A stretch of DNA of 64,000 nt from JAWLHU01 sp041690255 (GTDB lineage Bacteria; Bacillota; Sulfobacillia; Symbiobacteriales; Symbiobacteriaceae): contig JAWLHU010000008.1 in NCBI GenBank assembly GCA_041690255.1, positions 248,001 through 312,000 on the forward strand, given 5' to 3'. This document shows, in pieces, positions 1 through 9,144 of the stretch. The notes beneath the pieces are model-generated. The model saw nothing but the letters and a program-made list of their open reading frames with translations. It did no database searches and had not been told where the DNA came from. Within the stretch, counting starts at the first letter, position 1, and each line of letters starts with the position of its first letter. Position numbers and translations under genes: made by a program.

Positions 1-350
1 ATCCGGTCGAGGGTCTCGCTGAAGAGGTCCAGGGTCTCGTAGGTGAAGGGGCCTGCGAAGAGCGGCACCTCCTCCGTACTGTCAATCACGTTCGATGAAG
101 CCTGCGCACCATCCAACAGCATCTCGATGGCGGAGTCATCGATCAGTTCGGTGTAGGCGTAGCCCATCTTCCCGTTCAGCCGGCCGCGGAAGGCGAGACC
201 GCCATCGACGGCGATCGTGTACCGGTCGATCTCGCCCTTGAAGATATTCCCGCTGAAGCGGTTGGTCGACTGGTAGAAGATCTCCATGTCGGTGAAGCCC
301 AGGGCGGCGCCGCGGGCGAAGAGCGCTTCCTTCAACGCATGTAGATTCAT
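1..350 (-). CDS. tldE: TldE/PmbA-family peptidase subunit, N-terminal part (runs off the left edge)
   Basis: The first 116 codons of a PmbA/TldE-like protein start at the ATG at 350 on the minus strand and run off the window. The N-terminus (MNLHALKEALFARGAALG) and the following segments (QSTNRFSGNIFKGEID, GYAYTELIDDSAIEMLL) match the TldE pattern. TldE partners TldD in a heterodimer that degrades unfolded peptides and matures RiPP-type peptides; TldE itself has no zinc site. It begins 2 bp after the tldD stop, so the two genes are surely one operon. Family assignment is good. The C-terminal half cannot be checked here. Confidence 0.85.
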   Translation of the reverse strand, partial: MNLHALKEALFARGAALGFTDMEIFYQSTNRFSGNIFKGEIDRYTIAVDGGLAFRGRLNGKMGYAYTELIDDSAIEMLLDGAQASSNVIDSTEEVPLFAGPFTYETLDLFSETLDR

Positions 351-352
351 GG

Positions 353-1744
353 CTACTTCCCCTTTCTGCCGCCAACCGTGATCTCGCTGACGCGGATCAT
401 GGGCTGGCCCACGTTGACCGGAATGGAGCCGCTGGCGGAGCCGCACATGCCCTGGCCGTGAGCCAGGTTGCTGCTGACCATGTCCACCTTGGAGAGGGTA
501 TCGAAGCCGGTGCCGATCAGGGTCGCGCCCCGGACCGGCTCGGCTATCTTGCCGTTCCGGACAATGTAGCCCTCCCGAATGGCGAAGTTGTACTCCCCTG
601 TGGCCGGGTTGACAGAACCGCCACCCATATACTTCGCATAGATACCGAACTCTGTACTACCGATGATCTCATCCGGCGTGCTGGTACCCGGGGCAATATA
701 GGTGTTGGTCATGCGGGAGGTGGGGGCGAACTTGTAGGACTGGCGCCGGGAGGAGCCGGTGGGCGCCATTTCCATGCGCCGGCCGTTCAGTTTATCGATC
801 AGGTAGCCCTTCAGCACGCCGTTCTCGATCAGGACGTTCCTGCGGCAGAGGGCGCCCTCGTCGTCGAAGTTCTGGGAGCCCCAGAGGTTGGGGAGAGTAC
901 CGTCATCAATATAGGTGACGATAGATGGCGCGATCTGCTGACCGATCTTGTCGGCGAAGACCGAGGCCTTCTTGGCGACCGATGTCGCCTCCAGGCCGTG
1001 GCCGCACGCCTCGTGGAAGATCACACCGCCGAACTCGTTGTCAATGATCACCGGGAAGCGCCCGCTGGGGCACTCGTCGGCGTGGAGCATGGTGACGGCG
1101 GTGCGGGCGGCCTCCCGGGCGTAGTGTCTCACATCGATCGTGTCATAGAACTCGAAGCCCATGTGGGCGCCCGGTCCGTAGAACCCGGTCTGGGACTGTG
1201 ATCCGTTCGATGCGACCGCAGTGACTGCCAGCCGGGTCCGAATCCGCCGGTCCTCGACATAGGTCCCCTCGGAGTTGGCGATCAGGACCTCCTGGTCCTC
1301 ATCCAGATAGCGAACCATGGCCTGGGTGATCTCGTCGCTGTAGGCGCGGGCGGCGGCGTAGGCCTCCCGCATCACCGCGGCCTTGCGGGCCTGGTCGACA
1401 TCGATCGGGTTGACCTGGATCCCGTGAAGCCCGGGGGAGGGGGCTACCATGAGGTCAAGGGTCAGGCCGCCCTGCCGGCTCCCCTTCACAGCCTGGGCTG
1501 CCTGGAGCACAATGGGGAGGAGACGTTCCCGGTCGTGCTCGTTGGTGTATGCGTATACCGAGTTGAGCCCGTTGAAGATCCGGATTCCCACGCCGAAGTC
1601 CCGGCCGGCCACGGACTCCTCCAGCACGCCCCCTGTCAGGTTCATGCTGGTGTTCCGCTTCCGCTCCACGAAGATCTCCGCAAAGTCGCCGCCCGTGGAG
1701 AGCGCCGCTGCAATCAGGTCCTGGATCAGCACCTTGTTGAGCAC
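353..1744 (-). CDS. tldD: TldD metallopeptidase
   Basis: 463-residue protein, the normal length for TldD. The zinc site is visible: HEACGHGLEA near residue 243 (the HExxxH motif of the family) and a conserved Cys near the C-terminus (GMCGSASG). TldD is the catalytic subunit of the cytosolic TldD/TldE heterodimer, which cleaves unstructured peptides and in some bacteria trims RiPP leader peptides. The gene is directly upstream of tldE with a 2-bp gap. No RiPP precursor or modification gene is visible nearby, so a housekeeping proteolytic role is more likely here; that is inference. Confidence 0.95.
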   Translation of the reverse strand: MLNKVLIQDLIAAALSTGGDFAEIFVERKRNTSMNLTGGVLEESVAGRDFGVGIRIFNGLNSVYAYTNEHDRERLLPIVLQAAQAVKGSRQGGLTLDLMVAPSPGLHGIQVNPIDVDQARKAAVMREAYAAARAYSDEITQAMVRYLDEDQEVLIANSEGTYVEDRRIRTRLAVTAVASNGSQSQTGFYGPGAHMGFEFYDTIDVRHYAREAARTAVTMLHADECPSGRFPVIIDNEFGGVIFHEACGHGLEATSVAKKASVFADKIGQQIAPSIVTYIDDGTLPNLWGSQNFDDEGALCRRNVLIENGVLKGYLIDKLNGRRMEMAPTGSSRRQSYKFAPTSRMTNTYIAPGTSTPDEIIGSTEFGIYAKYMGGGSVNPATGEYNFAIREGYIVRNGKIAEPVRGATLIGTGFDTLSKVDMVSSNLAHGQGMCGSASGSIPVNVGQPMIRVSEITVGGRKGK

Positions 1745-1878
1745 GGTTCATCCTCCTTCTGGGTCGCCTGTCCATAATAATTAGCGGTGTAAAGTACCTT
1801 CTCCTTCGAATGCGATGAAATGCCGGAACAGAATCGGGTATCCGTGACGTCTTAAGGGTATCAAACGATCAGGGAGGG

Positions 1879-3531
1879 ATGATGGTGAAGGTGCGACTGC
1901 TCTGGATGCTGCTCCTGATCCTGACTCTCTCGGCCTGCGCCCGCCCCGCCCCGATGGCCGAAGCCCCGGCAGTGGGGGTGCTGAAAGAGGCGCAGGTCTT
2001 CCACCCTGCCGGCCCCCGGGTCGTGGCAGATGGCCTGGAGCCGGTGGTGCTGACCGAGTACCCGATCTATGTCGCTCTGACCTTTGAGCCCGGCGTGGAC
2101 CAGCAAGGCGTGGAGAAAGGGCTGGCGGTGAGCGGCCCCGCCCCCGTGGAGCGGAGGTGGGACGGCACCACACTCACGCTGCGCCTTCCCGACGGTCAAT
2201 CCGGCCCCTGGAGCCTGCAGCTCTCCGGCGTCCGGTTCCGGGAGCGGGCGGCCTTCGTTCAGGAGGTGCGCCGTGTCCGGAACAATCGGGCCCGGGTGAC
2301 CGTGGGTGACCAGACCATGGCATCCCCTGAGCCGCCGTCTCCGACCGCCGCAGCCTGGGACCTCTCGGGCACCTTCGCCCGGCGCCTGCCGCTGAAGCCG
2401 GTCACCGTGCGGGTCCAGTTCGAGCATGCCGTGGTGCGCAAGTCGGTGGAGGCGACGATCGCAGAGCGAGCCGCCGATCTGAACCTGCGGTTCGACTGGG
2501 TCTCCGACCAGGAGGTGGCGATCATTGTGCCGCCCAAGCTGGCGGAGGCGCGGATCAACTGGACCGGGGCGAAAGATGCGGAGGGCCTCTCCCTCTGGAC
2601 CGCCGGCTACACCCTCCAGTTCGATGGCGGCCACCAGTTGCTGGGCGTCGATCCCGCCACCGGGAAGGCCGCAGTGCTCCATACGGTCCAGCTCGCGCTG
2701 GCCGGTGCCTTCCTATCGCCCGACCGGGTCCACCTGGCGCTCGTCCGTGCGGCGGAGGGCACACCGGACCAGCGGGTCTTCCTCCTCGACCTGCAGACCG
2801 GACGCCTGACGGATACGGGGCAGGCGATCCCGGTAGATCCTATGCGTGTAGACTATCCACTGGAATGGCCGACGCCTGATCGGGTCAAGGTAGTGGCCCG
2901 GCCGGCAATCGGGGTCTCTCGCTCCCTCGATGGCCGCTGGCTGGCCGAAGTAAAGCTCAATGAGGCGGCTGAGCCGCTGGAGAACGGGTTGATCCCCGCC
3001 TTCCTGACGGTGACCGATCTGCCCAACGAGTGGGTGGCCTGGCGGGTTCCGCTCGCCCTGGCGCCGGCCAAGTACGGCCCGTCCATGCCGTCGCTGGTCT
3101 GGTCGCCGGACAGCGAGTGGCTGGCCTTTGCAGATGCCACGAACAGCGGTACAGCCGGCACCCTGGCCGGACGGGTGATCCGGGCGCTCCGGCTTGCTAC
3201 TGGCGAGGTGGAGGAGTTGGGCCGGCATCCGGGGCCGACCCCATCGCTCGTGGGGCCGACCGGCTGGGCCCCCGGCAGCGAGATGCTGGCCTACGAGGGC
3301 CTGCTGGTCCGGGAGGGGAAGGCCGAAGTCCTCGGTATGGCCCCGAGCGTCGGAGGCTGGGTCGATCCGTGGTCGCCCAGCGGGCAGTTCGTGGTCTATG
3401 GCGACGAGCAGACCCTGACCGTCCTCGACCCGGCGTCGGGCCAGCGGACCGTGCTGGGCGAGGGGATCCTGGCCGGCTGGCTGAATGACGGGCGGGCGCT
3501 GGTCATCGGTCGGGTCGTTCTCGGCAGGTAG
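1879..3531 (+). CDS. Secreted lipoprotein with Ig-like and beta-propeller-like regions
   Basis: 550 residues with a lipoprotein signal peptide: KVRLLWMLLLILTL followed by the lipobox LSAC, so the mature protein should be anchored outside the membrane. Residues ~50-240 look like two SbsA/Big_5-type Ig-like sandwiches (VALTFEPGVDQQGVEKGL; VTVRVQFEHAVVRKSVEATI). Residues ~250-545 carry repeated WSPDSEWLAF / WSPSGQFVVYG blades like TolB/PD40 propellers. No catalytic motif is seen. The gene is divergent from tldD and followed within 10 bp by the 21-bp repeat array. Function unknown; a sensing or scaffold role at the cell surface is only inference. Confidence 0.75.
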   Translation: MMVKVRLLWMLLLILTLSACARPAPMAEAPAVGVLKEAQVFHPAGPRVVADGLEPVVLTEYPIYVALTFEPGVDQQGVEKGLAVSGPAPVERRWDGTTLTLRLPDGQSGPWSLQLSGVRFRERAAFVQEVRRVRNNRARVTVGDQTMASPEPPSPTAAAWDLSGTFARRLPLKPVTVRVQFEHAVVRKSVEATIAERAADLNLRFDWVSDQEVAIIVPPKLAEARINWTGAKDAEGLSLWTAGYTLQFDGGHQLLGVDPATGKAAVLHTVQLALAGAFLSPDRVHLALVRAAEGTPDQRVFLLDLQTGRLTDTGQAIPVDPMRVDYPLEWPTPDRVKVVARPAIGVSRSLDGRWLAEVKLNEAAEPLENGLIPAFLTVTDLPNEWVAWRVPLALAPAKYGPSMPSLVWSPDSEWLAFADATNSGTAGTLAGRVIRALRLATGEVEELGRHPGPTPSLVGPTGWAPGSEMLAYEGLLVREGKAEVLGMAPSVGGWVDPWSPSGQFVVYGDEQTLTVLDPASGQRTVLGEGILAGWLNDGRALVIGRVVLGR

Positions 3532-3539
3532 GGTTCACC

Positions 3540-3811
3540 GGGTCGGAGACTGTAGGCATCGGGTTGGAGAGTGTCGGCACCGTGTCGGAGACTGTAGGCA
3601 TCGTGTCGGAGACTATAGGCATCGGGTTGGAGAGTGTCGGCATCGTGTCGGAGACTGTAGGCATCGTGTCGGAGACTGTAGGCATCGAGTTGGAAAGTGT
3701 CGGCATCGGGTCGAAGGGTGTCGGCACCGTGTCGGAGAGTGTTGGCACCGTGTCGGAGAGTGTTGGCACCGTGTCGGAGAGTGTTGGCACCGTGTCGGAG
3801 AGTGTCGGGGG
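3540..3811. repeat. Tandem array of thirteen 21-bp units made of two ~10.5-bp halves
   Basis: Units start every 21 bp from 3540 to 3792. A typical unit reads GTGTCGGAGAC then TGTAGGCATC, and each unit contains the same core twice (TGTCGG / TGTNGG) 10-11 bp apart. Variation between units is by substitution only; no unit changes length. Because 21 is a multiple of three, several frames stay open and give heptad-like ORFs, but none has a convincing start or ribosome binding site. The array lies between two convergent genes and ends just before the terminator of the serine hydrolase gene. Confidence 0.9.
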
Positions 3812-3816
3812 CGAGC

Positions 3817-3851
3817 AAAAAGCAGGCCGTGCCACGGAAGGCACGGCCTGC
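3817..3851 (-). terminator. Intrinsic terminator of the serine hydrolase gene
   Basis: A perfect 12-bp stem (GCAGGCCGTGCC / GGCACGGCCTGC, loop ACGGAA) lies at 3822-3851. Read on the minus strand it is followed by TTTTT at 3821-3817. It starts 14 bp beyond the stop codon of the minus-strand gene. Confidence 0.85.
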
Positions 3852-3864
3852 AAGCGTCGCAAGG

Positions 3865-5628
3865 CTACATCCTCACCCAGACCCGGTAACCGACCCGGAT
3901 GGCGAAGATCTGGCCATCCGCATTCCGGTGGAACTTCACGTTCAGCACGGCGGTACCCAGGGCGAAAGCGAACTCATCTTCAGCGATCGCCTTTCCGGGG
4001 AACTTCACCCCAGCCTGATCCCAGACCAGGCCGCCATTTGCCACCGAGAAGGTGACCGGGGCCGCCTCGCCGCCAGCGAAGGTGCCGGCGTACTCGTCCA
4101 GCTTGGCCTCATCGATCGTGTAGGGTTCCCGTTCCATGGCCGGAGCCGTGACCGGCAGGCCAAGGGCCAGGTTCAGCACGCCCGAGACAGCCATGTCCGT
4201 CGGCGCACCGCTCAGGTTGGTCAGGCCGACAGCGCTCAGCCCCTTCTCGGGGAGCACCACGAACCGGGCTTGCTGCCCCTTGTTGGAGCCAGCATGCTCC
4301 ACCAGCTTCACCCCGTGGAAGTCAGGCCGCACGAAGAGGCCGTAGCCGTAGAAGACACCGGTCTCCGCCTCCACGTAGGGGGTCATCATCGCTTCGACCG
4401 ACTCCGTTGAGAGAATCCGGGTCTCGCCCACCAGACCGCCGGTGCGGAAGATCTCGCTGAAGCGCAGCATGTCCTGGACCGAGGAGCGGAGGAAGCCGGC
4501 CGAGTTCAGGATCGTGCCCTCCCACCAGACCGGATCGGCCACGGGAGCGACGCCCAGCGGGCTCTCGGCGGAGGGAGCCAGTGAGTACAGGGTGGCGTAG
4601 TCGCCGGTGGCGGTCATGGTCGCGTCATCGAACATGGTCTCGGTCATGCCCGCCGGTTCAAGGATATGCTTGACGATGTACTCTTCGTAGCTCATGCCGC
4701 TTACCCGGGCGATGATCTCACCCAGCAGCCCGTAGCTCTCATTAGAGTAGCTCATGTACTTGCCCGGCTCGCCTACCGGCGGCAGCGGGAAGGCGGAGAT
4801 CGCCTCCATGAGCGCATCGGCGGTGGTGATTGGCGGCAGCGCCTTCATTTGCGGCGGAACGTTGGGGTCCTTCATGAGGCTGTCATGCATGGCGCTGTAG
4901 AGGTAGGGCATGGGCGGCAGTCCGGCCGAGTGGGTCAGCAAATGGTGGATGGTGGTCTGCGCCGTCCACTCCGGGTTGCTGGTCTTGTAGTTCGGCAGGT
5001 ACTTCGTCACCGGATCGTTCACGGTCAGCTTGCCGGCCTCCTGCAACTGCATGATCGCCACAGCCGTGAAAGTCTTCGTGGCGGAGCCCAGGCCCATGAC
5101 CGTGTCAGCCGTCATGGGGAGCTTCTCCTCGAGGTTCCGGTAGCCGATCCCCTTCAGGTAGATCGGCTCGCCATCCTGGGCCAGGCCGAGGGCCATGCCG
5201 GGGAAGATCGGGCCGACGCCCAGCTGCTGGGTGAACGCCTCAAGCTGCGGTGCCCAGTCGGGAGCGATCAGGCCGGCTTCGACCAGGAGGCTGGTGGGTA
5301 CGATCGTCTTATCGACCATGAGGGATACGGGCTGCTCCAGAGGGACCGTGCGACCGTTGAGCACAGCGGTCGTCTCGCCGAACCGGACCTTCAGGCTCAA
5401 CTGCGGGCCTGTGACGGTGGCGGTCCAGGTGTCGGCGTCCCAAGCCACCCGGGCGCCCGCTGCTTCGGCGACCGATCGGAGGAAGGAGTAGCCGGCGGGA
5501 ATGTTGGCCTCCCATCCTGGCGGTGCCGCTGGAACAGAAGCCAGGACGGGGGTAGCTGCGGTGGTTGCAAAGACGAGGGCGGTAGCCAGGGCCTTGGAGA
5601 AGGACTTGGAGCGAAGCATCAGGTTCAC
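3865..5628 (-). CDS. Secreted class C beta-lactamase-like serine hydrolase with copper-amine-oxidase-like N-terminal domain
   Basis: 587 residues. A signal peptide (ALATALVFATTAATPVLA) is followed by a copper-amine-oxidase-N-like domain (~35-115, YSFLRSVAEAAGARVAWD). Residues ~130-480 form a beta-lactamase/PBP4* fold with the nucleophile motif SATK (GLGSATKTFTAV), a YxN motif (YSNESYG) and HAG in place of KTG (LVEHAGSNKG). A ~100-residue C-terminal beta domain follows. Such enzymes act outside the cell as esterases, D-aminopeptidases or peptidoglycan-modifying hydrolases; the substrate cannot be read from sequence. Start is GTG at 5628 with GGAAAGGATG upstream. A 29-bp palindromic operator lies 71 bp upstream. 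Confidence 0.88.
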   Translation of the reverse strand: MNLMLRSKSFSKALATALVFATTAATPVLASVPAAPPGWEANIPAGYSFLRSVAEAAGARVAWDADTWTATVTGPQLSLKVRFGETTAVLNGRTVPLEQPVSLMVDKTIVPTSLLVEAGLIAPDWAPQLEAFTQQLGVGPIFPGMALGLAQDGEPIYLKGIGYRNLEEKLPMTADTVMGLGSATKTFTAVAIMQLQEAGKLTVNDPVTKYLPNYKTSNPEWTAQTTIHHLLTHSAGLPPMPYLYSAMHDSLMKDPNVPPQMKALPPITTADALMEAISAFPLPPVGEPGKYMSYSNESYGLLGEIIARVSGMSYEEYIVKHILEPAGMTETMFDDATMTATGDYATLYSLAPSAESPLGVAPVADPVWWEGTILNSAGFLRSSVQDMLRFSEIFRTGGLVGETRILSTESVEAMMTPYVEAETGVFYGYGLFVRPDFHGVKLVEHAGSNKGQQARFVVLPEKGLSAVGLTNLSGAPTDMAVSGVLNLALGLPVTAPAMEREPYTIDEAKLDEYAGTFAGGEAAPVTFSVANGGLVWDQAGVKFPGKAIAEDEFAFALGTAVLNVKFHRNADGQIFAIRVGYRVWVRM

Positions 5629-5698
5629 GCATCCTTTCCAGTCAACAGCGGTTGACGGTTTCCACTTAGAAGATACCGGAAGACTATCGGATCGTTCA

Positions 5699-5727
5699 TG
5701 TACCCTATGGGTATATTCGCGAGTACA
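5699..5727. promoter_or_regulatory. Three-half-site operator, copy 1
   Basis: An inverted repeat TGTACCC-TAT-GGGTATA (5699-5715) is followed after TTCGC by a third half-site GAGTACA (5721-5727). The same 29-bp layout recurs at 6411-6439. It begins one base after the stop codon of the degenerate ABC gene and lies 71 bp upstream of the serine hydrolase start, a usual place for a repressor site. The regulator is not identifiable from the window. Confidence 0.7.
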
Positions 5728-6366
5728 TTAGTGGTCAAAGAGTGAATGGAGGGGCGGTTCGCAGCGCAGCACCTCCAGCAGAACGAGGCCGAGGTCACGG
5801 ATCCGGGCCAGGTAGCCATGAAGGGTCGCCTGGTCTGCGAGCGGCCCGGCCAGGATCGTCTCGCCGGTGGCGGTCGACTCCAACCGGAGGCCGTCAAACC
5901 ATTGGGCGGCCCGGGGCTCCAGGTGGCCCCGCAGGCGGATTCGGTAGTGCTCCGATCCCAGCAGGGGGGCGAGGTCGGAGGCGGGCCGGATCGCCCGCAA
6001 CCGGCCCTCATGCAGCAGGACGACCCGGTCGCTGAGGGCGTGGGCGGTGGCGACTCGGGTTGTGGCCACGACCACCGCTTTGCCGCCGGCCGCATCACGC
6101 CGGAGTTCAACCCGCTGCAGGGGGGTGAGTGCCGGGTCATGGATCAGGCGCAGCCCTGCCGGTGGCCCATGGCGCAGGACCCGGCCGGTCGTTGGGGTCA
6201 GGGCCCCCGCCAGCAGGTCCAGCAACTCGGACTGCCCCGCTCCGGGCCCCCCCAGAAGCGCCAGCACCTCCCCGCCATACACGGTCAGGGAGATGTCAGA
6301 CAGAGCCTCGTCGGTCGATGTACGGGTGTAGCCCAGCCCTTCAACACTCACCAGCACGGATGCCAT
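5728..6366 (-). CDS. Degenerate ABC-type ATPase domain protein lacking catalytic motifs
   Basis: 212 residues. The N-terminus is clearly ABC-like (LSDISLTVYGGEVLALLGGPGAGQSELLDLLAG), but the Walker A lysine is replaced by Gln (GAGQS). The ~70 residues with the LSGGQ signature are missing, Walker B is reduced to RLIHDPAL, and the H-loop reads ATTRVA. The tail (VLLHEGRLRAIRP onward, ~75 residues) resembles the C-terminal region of ABC-2 exporter ATPases. ATP hydrolysis is therefore unlikely. Either it is a decaying gene that kept an open frame, or a non-catalytic regulatory protein. No permease gene is adjacent. It lies between two copies of the same operator. Confidence 0.7.
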   Translation of the reverse strand: MASVLVSVEGLGYTRTSTDEALSDISLTVYGGEVLALLGGPGAGQSELLDLLAGALTPTTGRVLRHGPPAGLRLIHDPALTPLQRVELRRDAAGGKAVVVATTRVATAHALSDRVVLLHEGRLRAIRPASDLAPLLGSEHYRIRLRGHLEPRAAQWFDGLRLESTATGETILAGPLADQATLHGYLARIRDLGLVLLEVLRCEPPLHSLFDH

Positions 6367-6410
6367 CCCCTTTCTGTCTCAAGGATAGCGCCGGCATCCT
6401 CATTGCGACA

Positions 6411-6439
6411 TGTACCCTGCGGGTACATTCCCGGGTACA
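6411..6439. promoter_or_regulatory. Three-half-site operator, copy 2
   Basis: A perfect inverted repeat TGTACCC-TGC-GGGTACA (6411-6427), then TTCCC, then a third half-site GGGTACA (6433-6439). Spacing and order are identical to 5699-5727. It lies 45 bp upstream of the degenerate ABC gene start (minus strand) and 81 bp upstream of the LuxR/MalT-type gene start (plus strand), so it could control either or both. Confidence 0.75.
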
Positions 6440-6520
6440 AAAGAGGCCACCCCCAGACAGGGGATGACCTGTGCCGCGTCAAACCTCTCGGGGGAAGCGA
6501 TCCCACAGCAGGGGGTAACC

Positions 6521-9136
6521 ATGGCTACACCACTACTCAAGACGAAGCTCTACACACCTCGGGCTCGGACCAACTCGGTCCCGCGGCCCCGCCTCTATGC
6601 TCTCCTTGAGGAGGCGCTGGACCGCCGGCTCTTGCTTATCTCCGCCCCGCCAGGTGCCGGCAAGACCGCCCTGATCAGTGACTGGCGCGCCACACCCCGC
6701 GGGCAGGCGACCCCGCTGGCCTGGGTCTCGCTGGATGAGGCGGACAACGACCCCACCCGCTTTTGGTTCTACCTCATGCATGCTGTGGAGGGGCTCCACC
6801 CGGGGACCGGGGCGCCGGCGCTGGAGATGCTGCACGCGGCCCAGCCCGAGCCGATCCAGGTGATCCTCCTGACCGTGCTCAATGCCATGGCCGACCTGGA
6901 GTTCGATTTCTTTCTCGCCCTGGATGACCTCCACCTGATCACGAACGAGGCAATCCACGACGAGCTTGCCTTTCTGCTTGACCGGCTCCCGCCACAGGCC
7001 CATCTGATCCTGCTCACCCGTGCCGATCCGCCCCTGCCGCTACCCCGCCTGCGGGCCCGCGGGGACCTGGTCGAGCTACGGGAGCGGGACCTGCGCTTCA
7101 CGCCAGATGAGGCGGCCACCTTCCTGGGCCAGGTGTCGGGCCTCTCACTCTCCGCAGACGAGATCGGCGCCTTGACCGAGCGCACCGAGGGATGGATCGC
7201 CGGCCTGCAACTGGCAGCCCTTTCGTTGCGCGGCCGGGAGGACGCCCCTCGGTTCCTGGCCGACTTCCTCTCGAACCATCGCTATATCGTTGATTTTCTG
7301 GTCGAGGAGGTCCTGCAGCAGACTCCGGCCGAGGTCCAGGAGTTCCTTCTGCAGACAGCGATCCTCGACCGGCTCTCCGCCTCGCTCTGCAACGCCGTCA
7401 CCGGGCGGAGTGACAGCCAGGCCATGCTGGAGTGGCTGGAGCAGCACAACCTCTTCACTGTCACGCTGGATGGCGAGCGCCACTGGTATCGCTATCACCA
7501 TCTCTTTGGCGATGTGCTTCGGCTCCGGCTGGCGAACCTGCACGGGGAGATGCTGCCCGCTCTCTACCTGCGCGCCGCAGACTGGTTCGAGGAGCAGGGC
7601 GCCCTGTCCGATGCGGTCAGCGCCGCCCTGGTGGCACGGGAGTACCGCCGTGCGGCGGAGTTGCTGGAGCGGGCTGATGACGACCTGATCATTCGGGGTG
7701 AGCACGCCACCTTCCGCCACCTGCTGGAGCAGATCCCGGAGGAGGTCACCGGCGAGCGCCCCCGGCTCTGCGTAGCGGCGGCCCGCACCCTGCTCTCCCT
7801 GCATGACAAGGACGGCTCACTCCGCTGGACGGAGCGGGCAGAGGAGGCCACCTTGGCGCCCGACGTGGCGGCCCGGGTCGCAGCCCTCCGCTCCTACTTC
7901 GCCCGCTTCCAGAATGACCTCCCGCAGGCTGCGGCCCTGGTAGAGACAGCCCTGGCAGGGATACCGGAGACCGATCTCTCCTGGCGCTCCTTCGCCACGT
8001 TGAACCAGGCGTCGGTCCAGGCCGCCCTGGGTGACCTGATCGGCTCCGAACGGGCCATGAAGGAGACAATTCGGCTCGCACTGGCGGTGGGCGACCCGCA
8101 CACCGCTGCAGTGAGCACGTGCGTCCTCGCGGAGATGAGCGAGGTGCGCGGGGAGTTGGACCGGGCCCGGGAGCGGTTCAACGAGGCGCTGACCCTCTCC
8201 GGCCCGCTGGGAAGGGCGGCTGGCTGGGCCCGGATTGGCCTGGGTCGGATCCTCTACGAGCAGAACGACCTGACCGGTGCGGAGCGCGAAGTGACCGCAG
8301 GTCTGGCCCTGGCCGAGCGGACTCACCATTTAGATGGTCGTCTGCGCGGCTACATTGTCCTCAACCGGCTCCGGATCACCCAGGGCGATTTGCCCGAAGC
8401 CCGTCGCCTGGCTGACAGGTTGACACCCGTGATCGATTCCGCTGGACTGGTGACGGCCCAGGGACTTCAGGCGGTGATCCACGCCCGAATTGCAGCCGCT
8501 CAGGGCCAGTGGGACGAGGTCGCCCGATGGGCGGAGCAGGCCGGTGCAAACCCGTTGGAGCCCAGCGTCATGGCCCGCCTCTTCCAAGCGCAGGGCCGCA
8601 CCGATGAGGCGCTCGCCATGCTGGACCTACAGGTCTCTGCGCTGAAGGGCCGGGGCGTGGACGGACACCTCATCTCGATCATCGTGGCGCAGGCCATGAC
8701 CCGGCTGGCCATCGGCGACGAGGACGGAGCGCTGGCCAACCTGGCGGAGGCGCTGGCCCTGGGCGGGATCTCGGGCCATGTCCGCACCTTCCTGGACGAG
8801 GGCACGCCCATGGCCCACCTGCTCCGCCGGGCGGTGGCGGTGGGGATCCACCGGGATTACGCCCAGCGCCTGTTGAGCCATATGGCCGCCGCCCCGGCCC
8901 AGGCCCCGATCGAGCGCCGAGTTGCGGTCGCCCAGCCCCTGCTGGACCCCCTGACCGACCGGGAGATGGAGATTCTCGGCTTCCTGGCCGAGGGGCTCTC
9001 CAACCAGGAGATCGCGGATCGGGCCTTTCTGGCGGTCGGCACAGTGAAGAGGCATGTCCACAACATTCTCGGAAAGCTGGATGCGAAGGACCGAGTAGAG
9101 GCGCTTACCAAGGCGCACTCACTTGGACTGCTCTGA
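6521..9136 (+). CDS. LuxR-family MalT/LAL-type transcriptional regulator
   Basis: 871 residues from the ATG at 6521, chosen because CAGCAGGGGGTAACC precedes it and MATPLLKTKLYTP is the usual N-terminus of this family; an upstream in-frame ATG lacks a ribosome binding site. The STAND ATPase domain has Walker A (APPGAGKTAL, ~residue 43) and Walker B (FFLALDDLHLI). A long TPR-like region (~400-780) follows, then a C-terminal LuxR helix-turn-helix (LTDREMEILGFLAEGLSNQE). LAL regulators bind an inducer through the sensor/TPR part, use ATP and activate transcription. Nearby targets are unknown; the serine hydrolase and ABC-like genes are candidates. Confidence 0.92.
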   Translation: MATPLLKTKLYTPRARTNSVPRPRLYALLEEALDRRLLLISAPPGAGKTALISDWRATPRGQATPLAWVSLDEADNDPTRFWFYLMHAVEGLHPGTGAPALEMLHAAQPEPIQVILLTVLNAMADLEFDFFLALDDLHLITNEAIHDELAFLLDRLPPQAHLILLTRADPPLPLPRLRARGDLVELRERDLRFTPDEAATFLGQVSGLSLSADEIGALTERTEGWIAGLQLAALSLRGREDAPRFLADFLSNHRYIVDFLVEEVLQQTPAEVQEFLLQTAILDRLSASLCNAVTGRSDSQAMLEWLEQHNLFTVTLDGERHWYRYHHLFGDVLRLRLANLHGEMLPALYLRAADWFEEQGALSDAVSAALVAREYRRAAELLERADDDLIIRGEHATFRHLLEQIPEEVTGERPRLCVAAARTLLSLHDKDGSLRWTERAEEATLAPDVAARVAALRSYFARFQNDLPQAAALVETALAGIPETDLSWRSFATLNQASVQAALGDLIGSERAMKETIRLALAVGDPHTAAVSTCVLAEMSEVRGELDRARERFNEALTLSGPLGRAAGWARIGLGRILYEQNDLTGAEREVTAGLALAERTHHLDGRLRGYIVLNRLRITQGDLPEARRLADRLTPVIDSAGLVTAQGLQAVIHARIAAAQGQWDEVARWAEQAGANPLEPSVMARLFQAQGRTDEALAMLDLQVSALKGRGVDGHLISIIVAQAMTRLAIGDEDGALANLAEALALGGISGHVRTFLDEGTPMAHLLRRAVAVGIHRDYAQRLLSHMAAAPAQAPIERRVAVAQPLLDPLTDREMEILGFLAEGLSNQEIADRAFLAVGTVKRHVHNILGKLDAKDRVEALTKAHSLGLL

Positions 9137-9144
9137 CCCAAGCG

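Noticed and set aside
3485..4055. Open frames across the 21-bp array encoding heptad-like repeats (VSETVGI units)
   Set aside because: The 21-bp period keeps frames open on both strands; no frame has a good start and ribosome site, and they run into the flanking gene.
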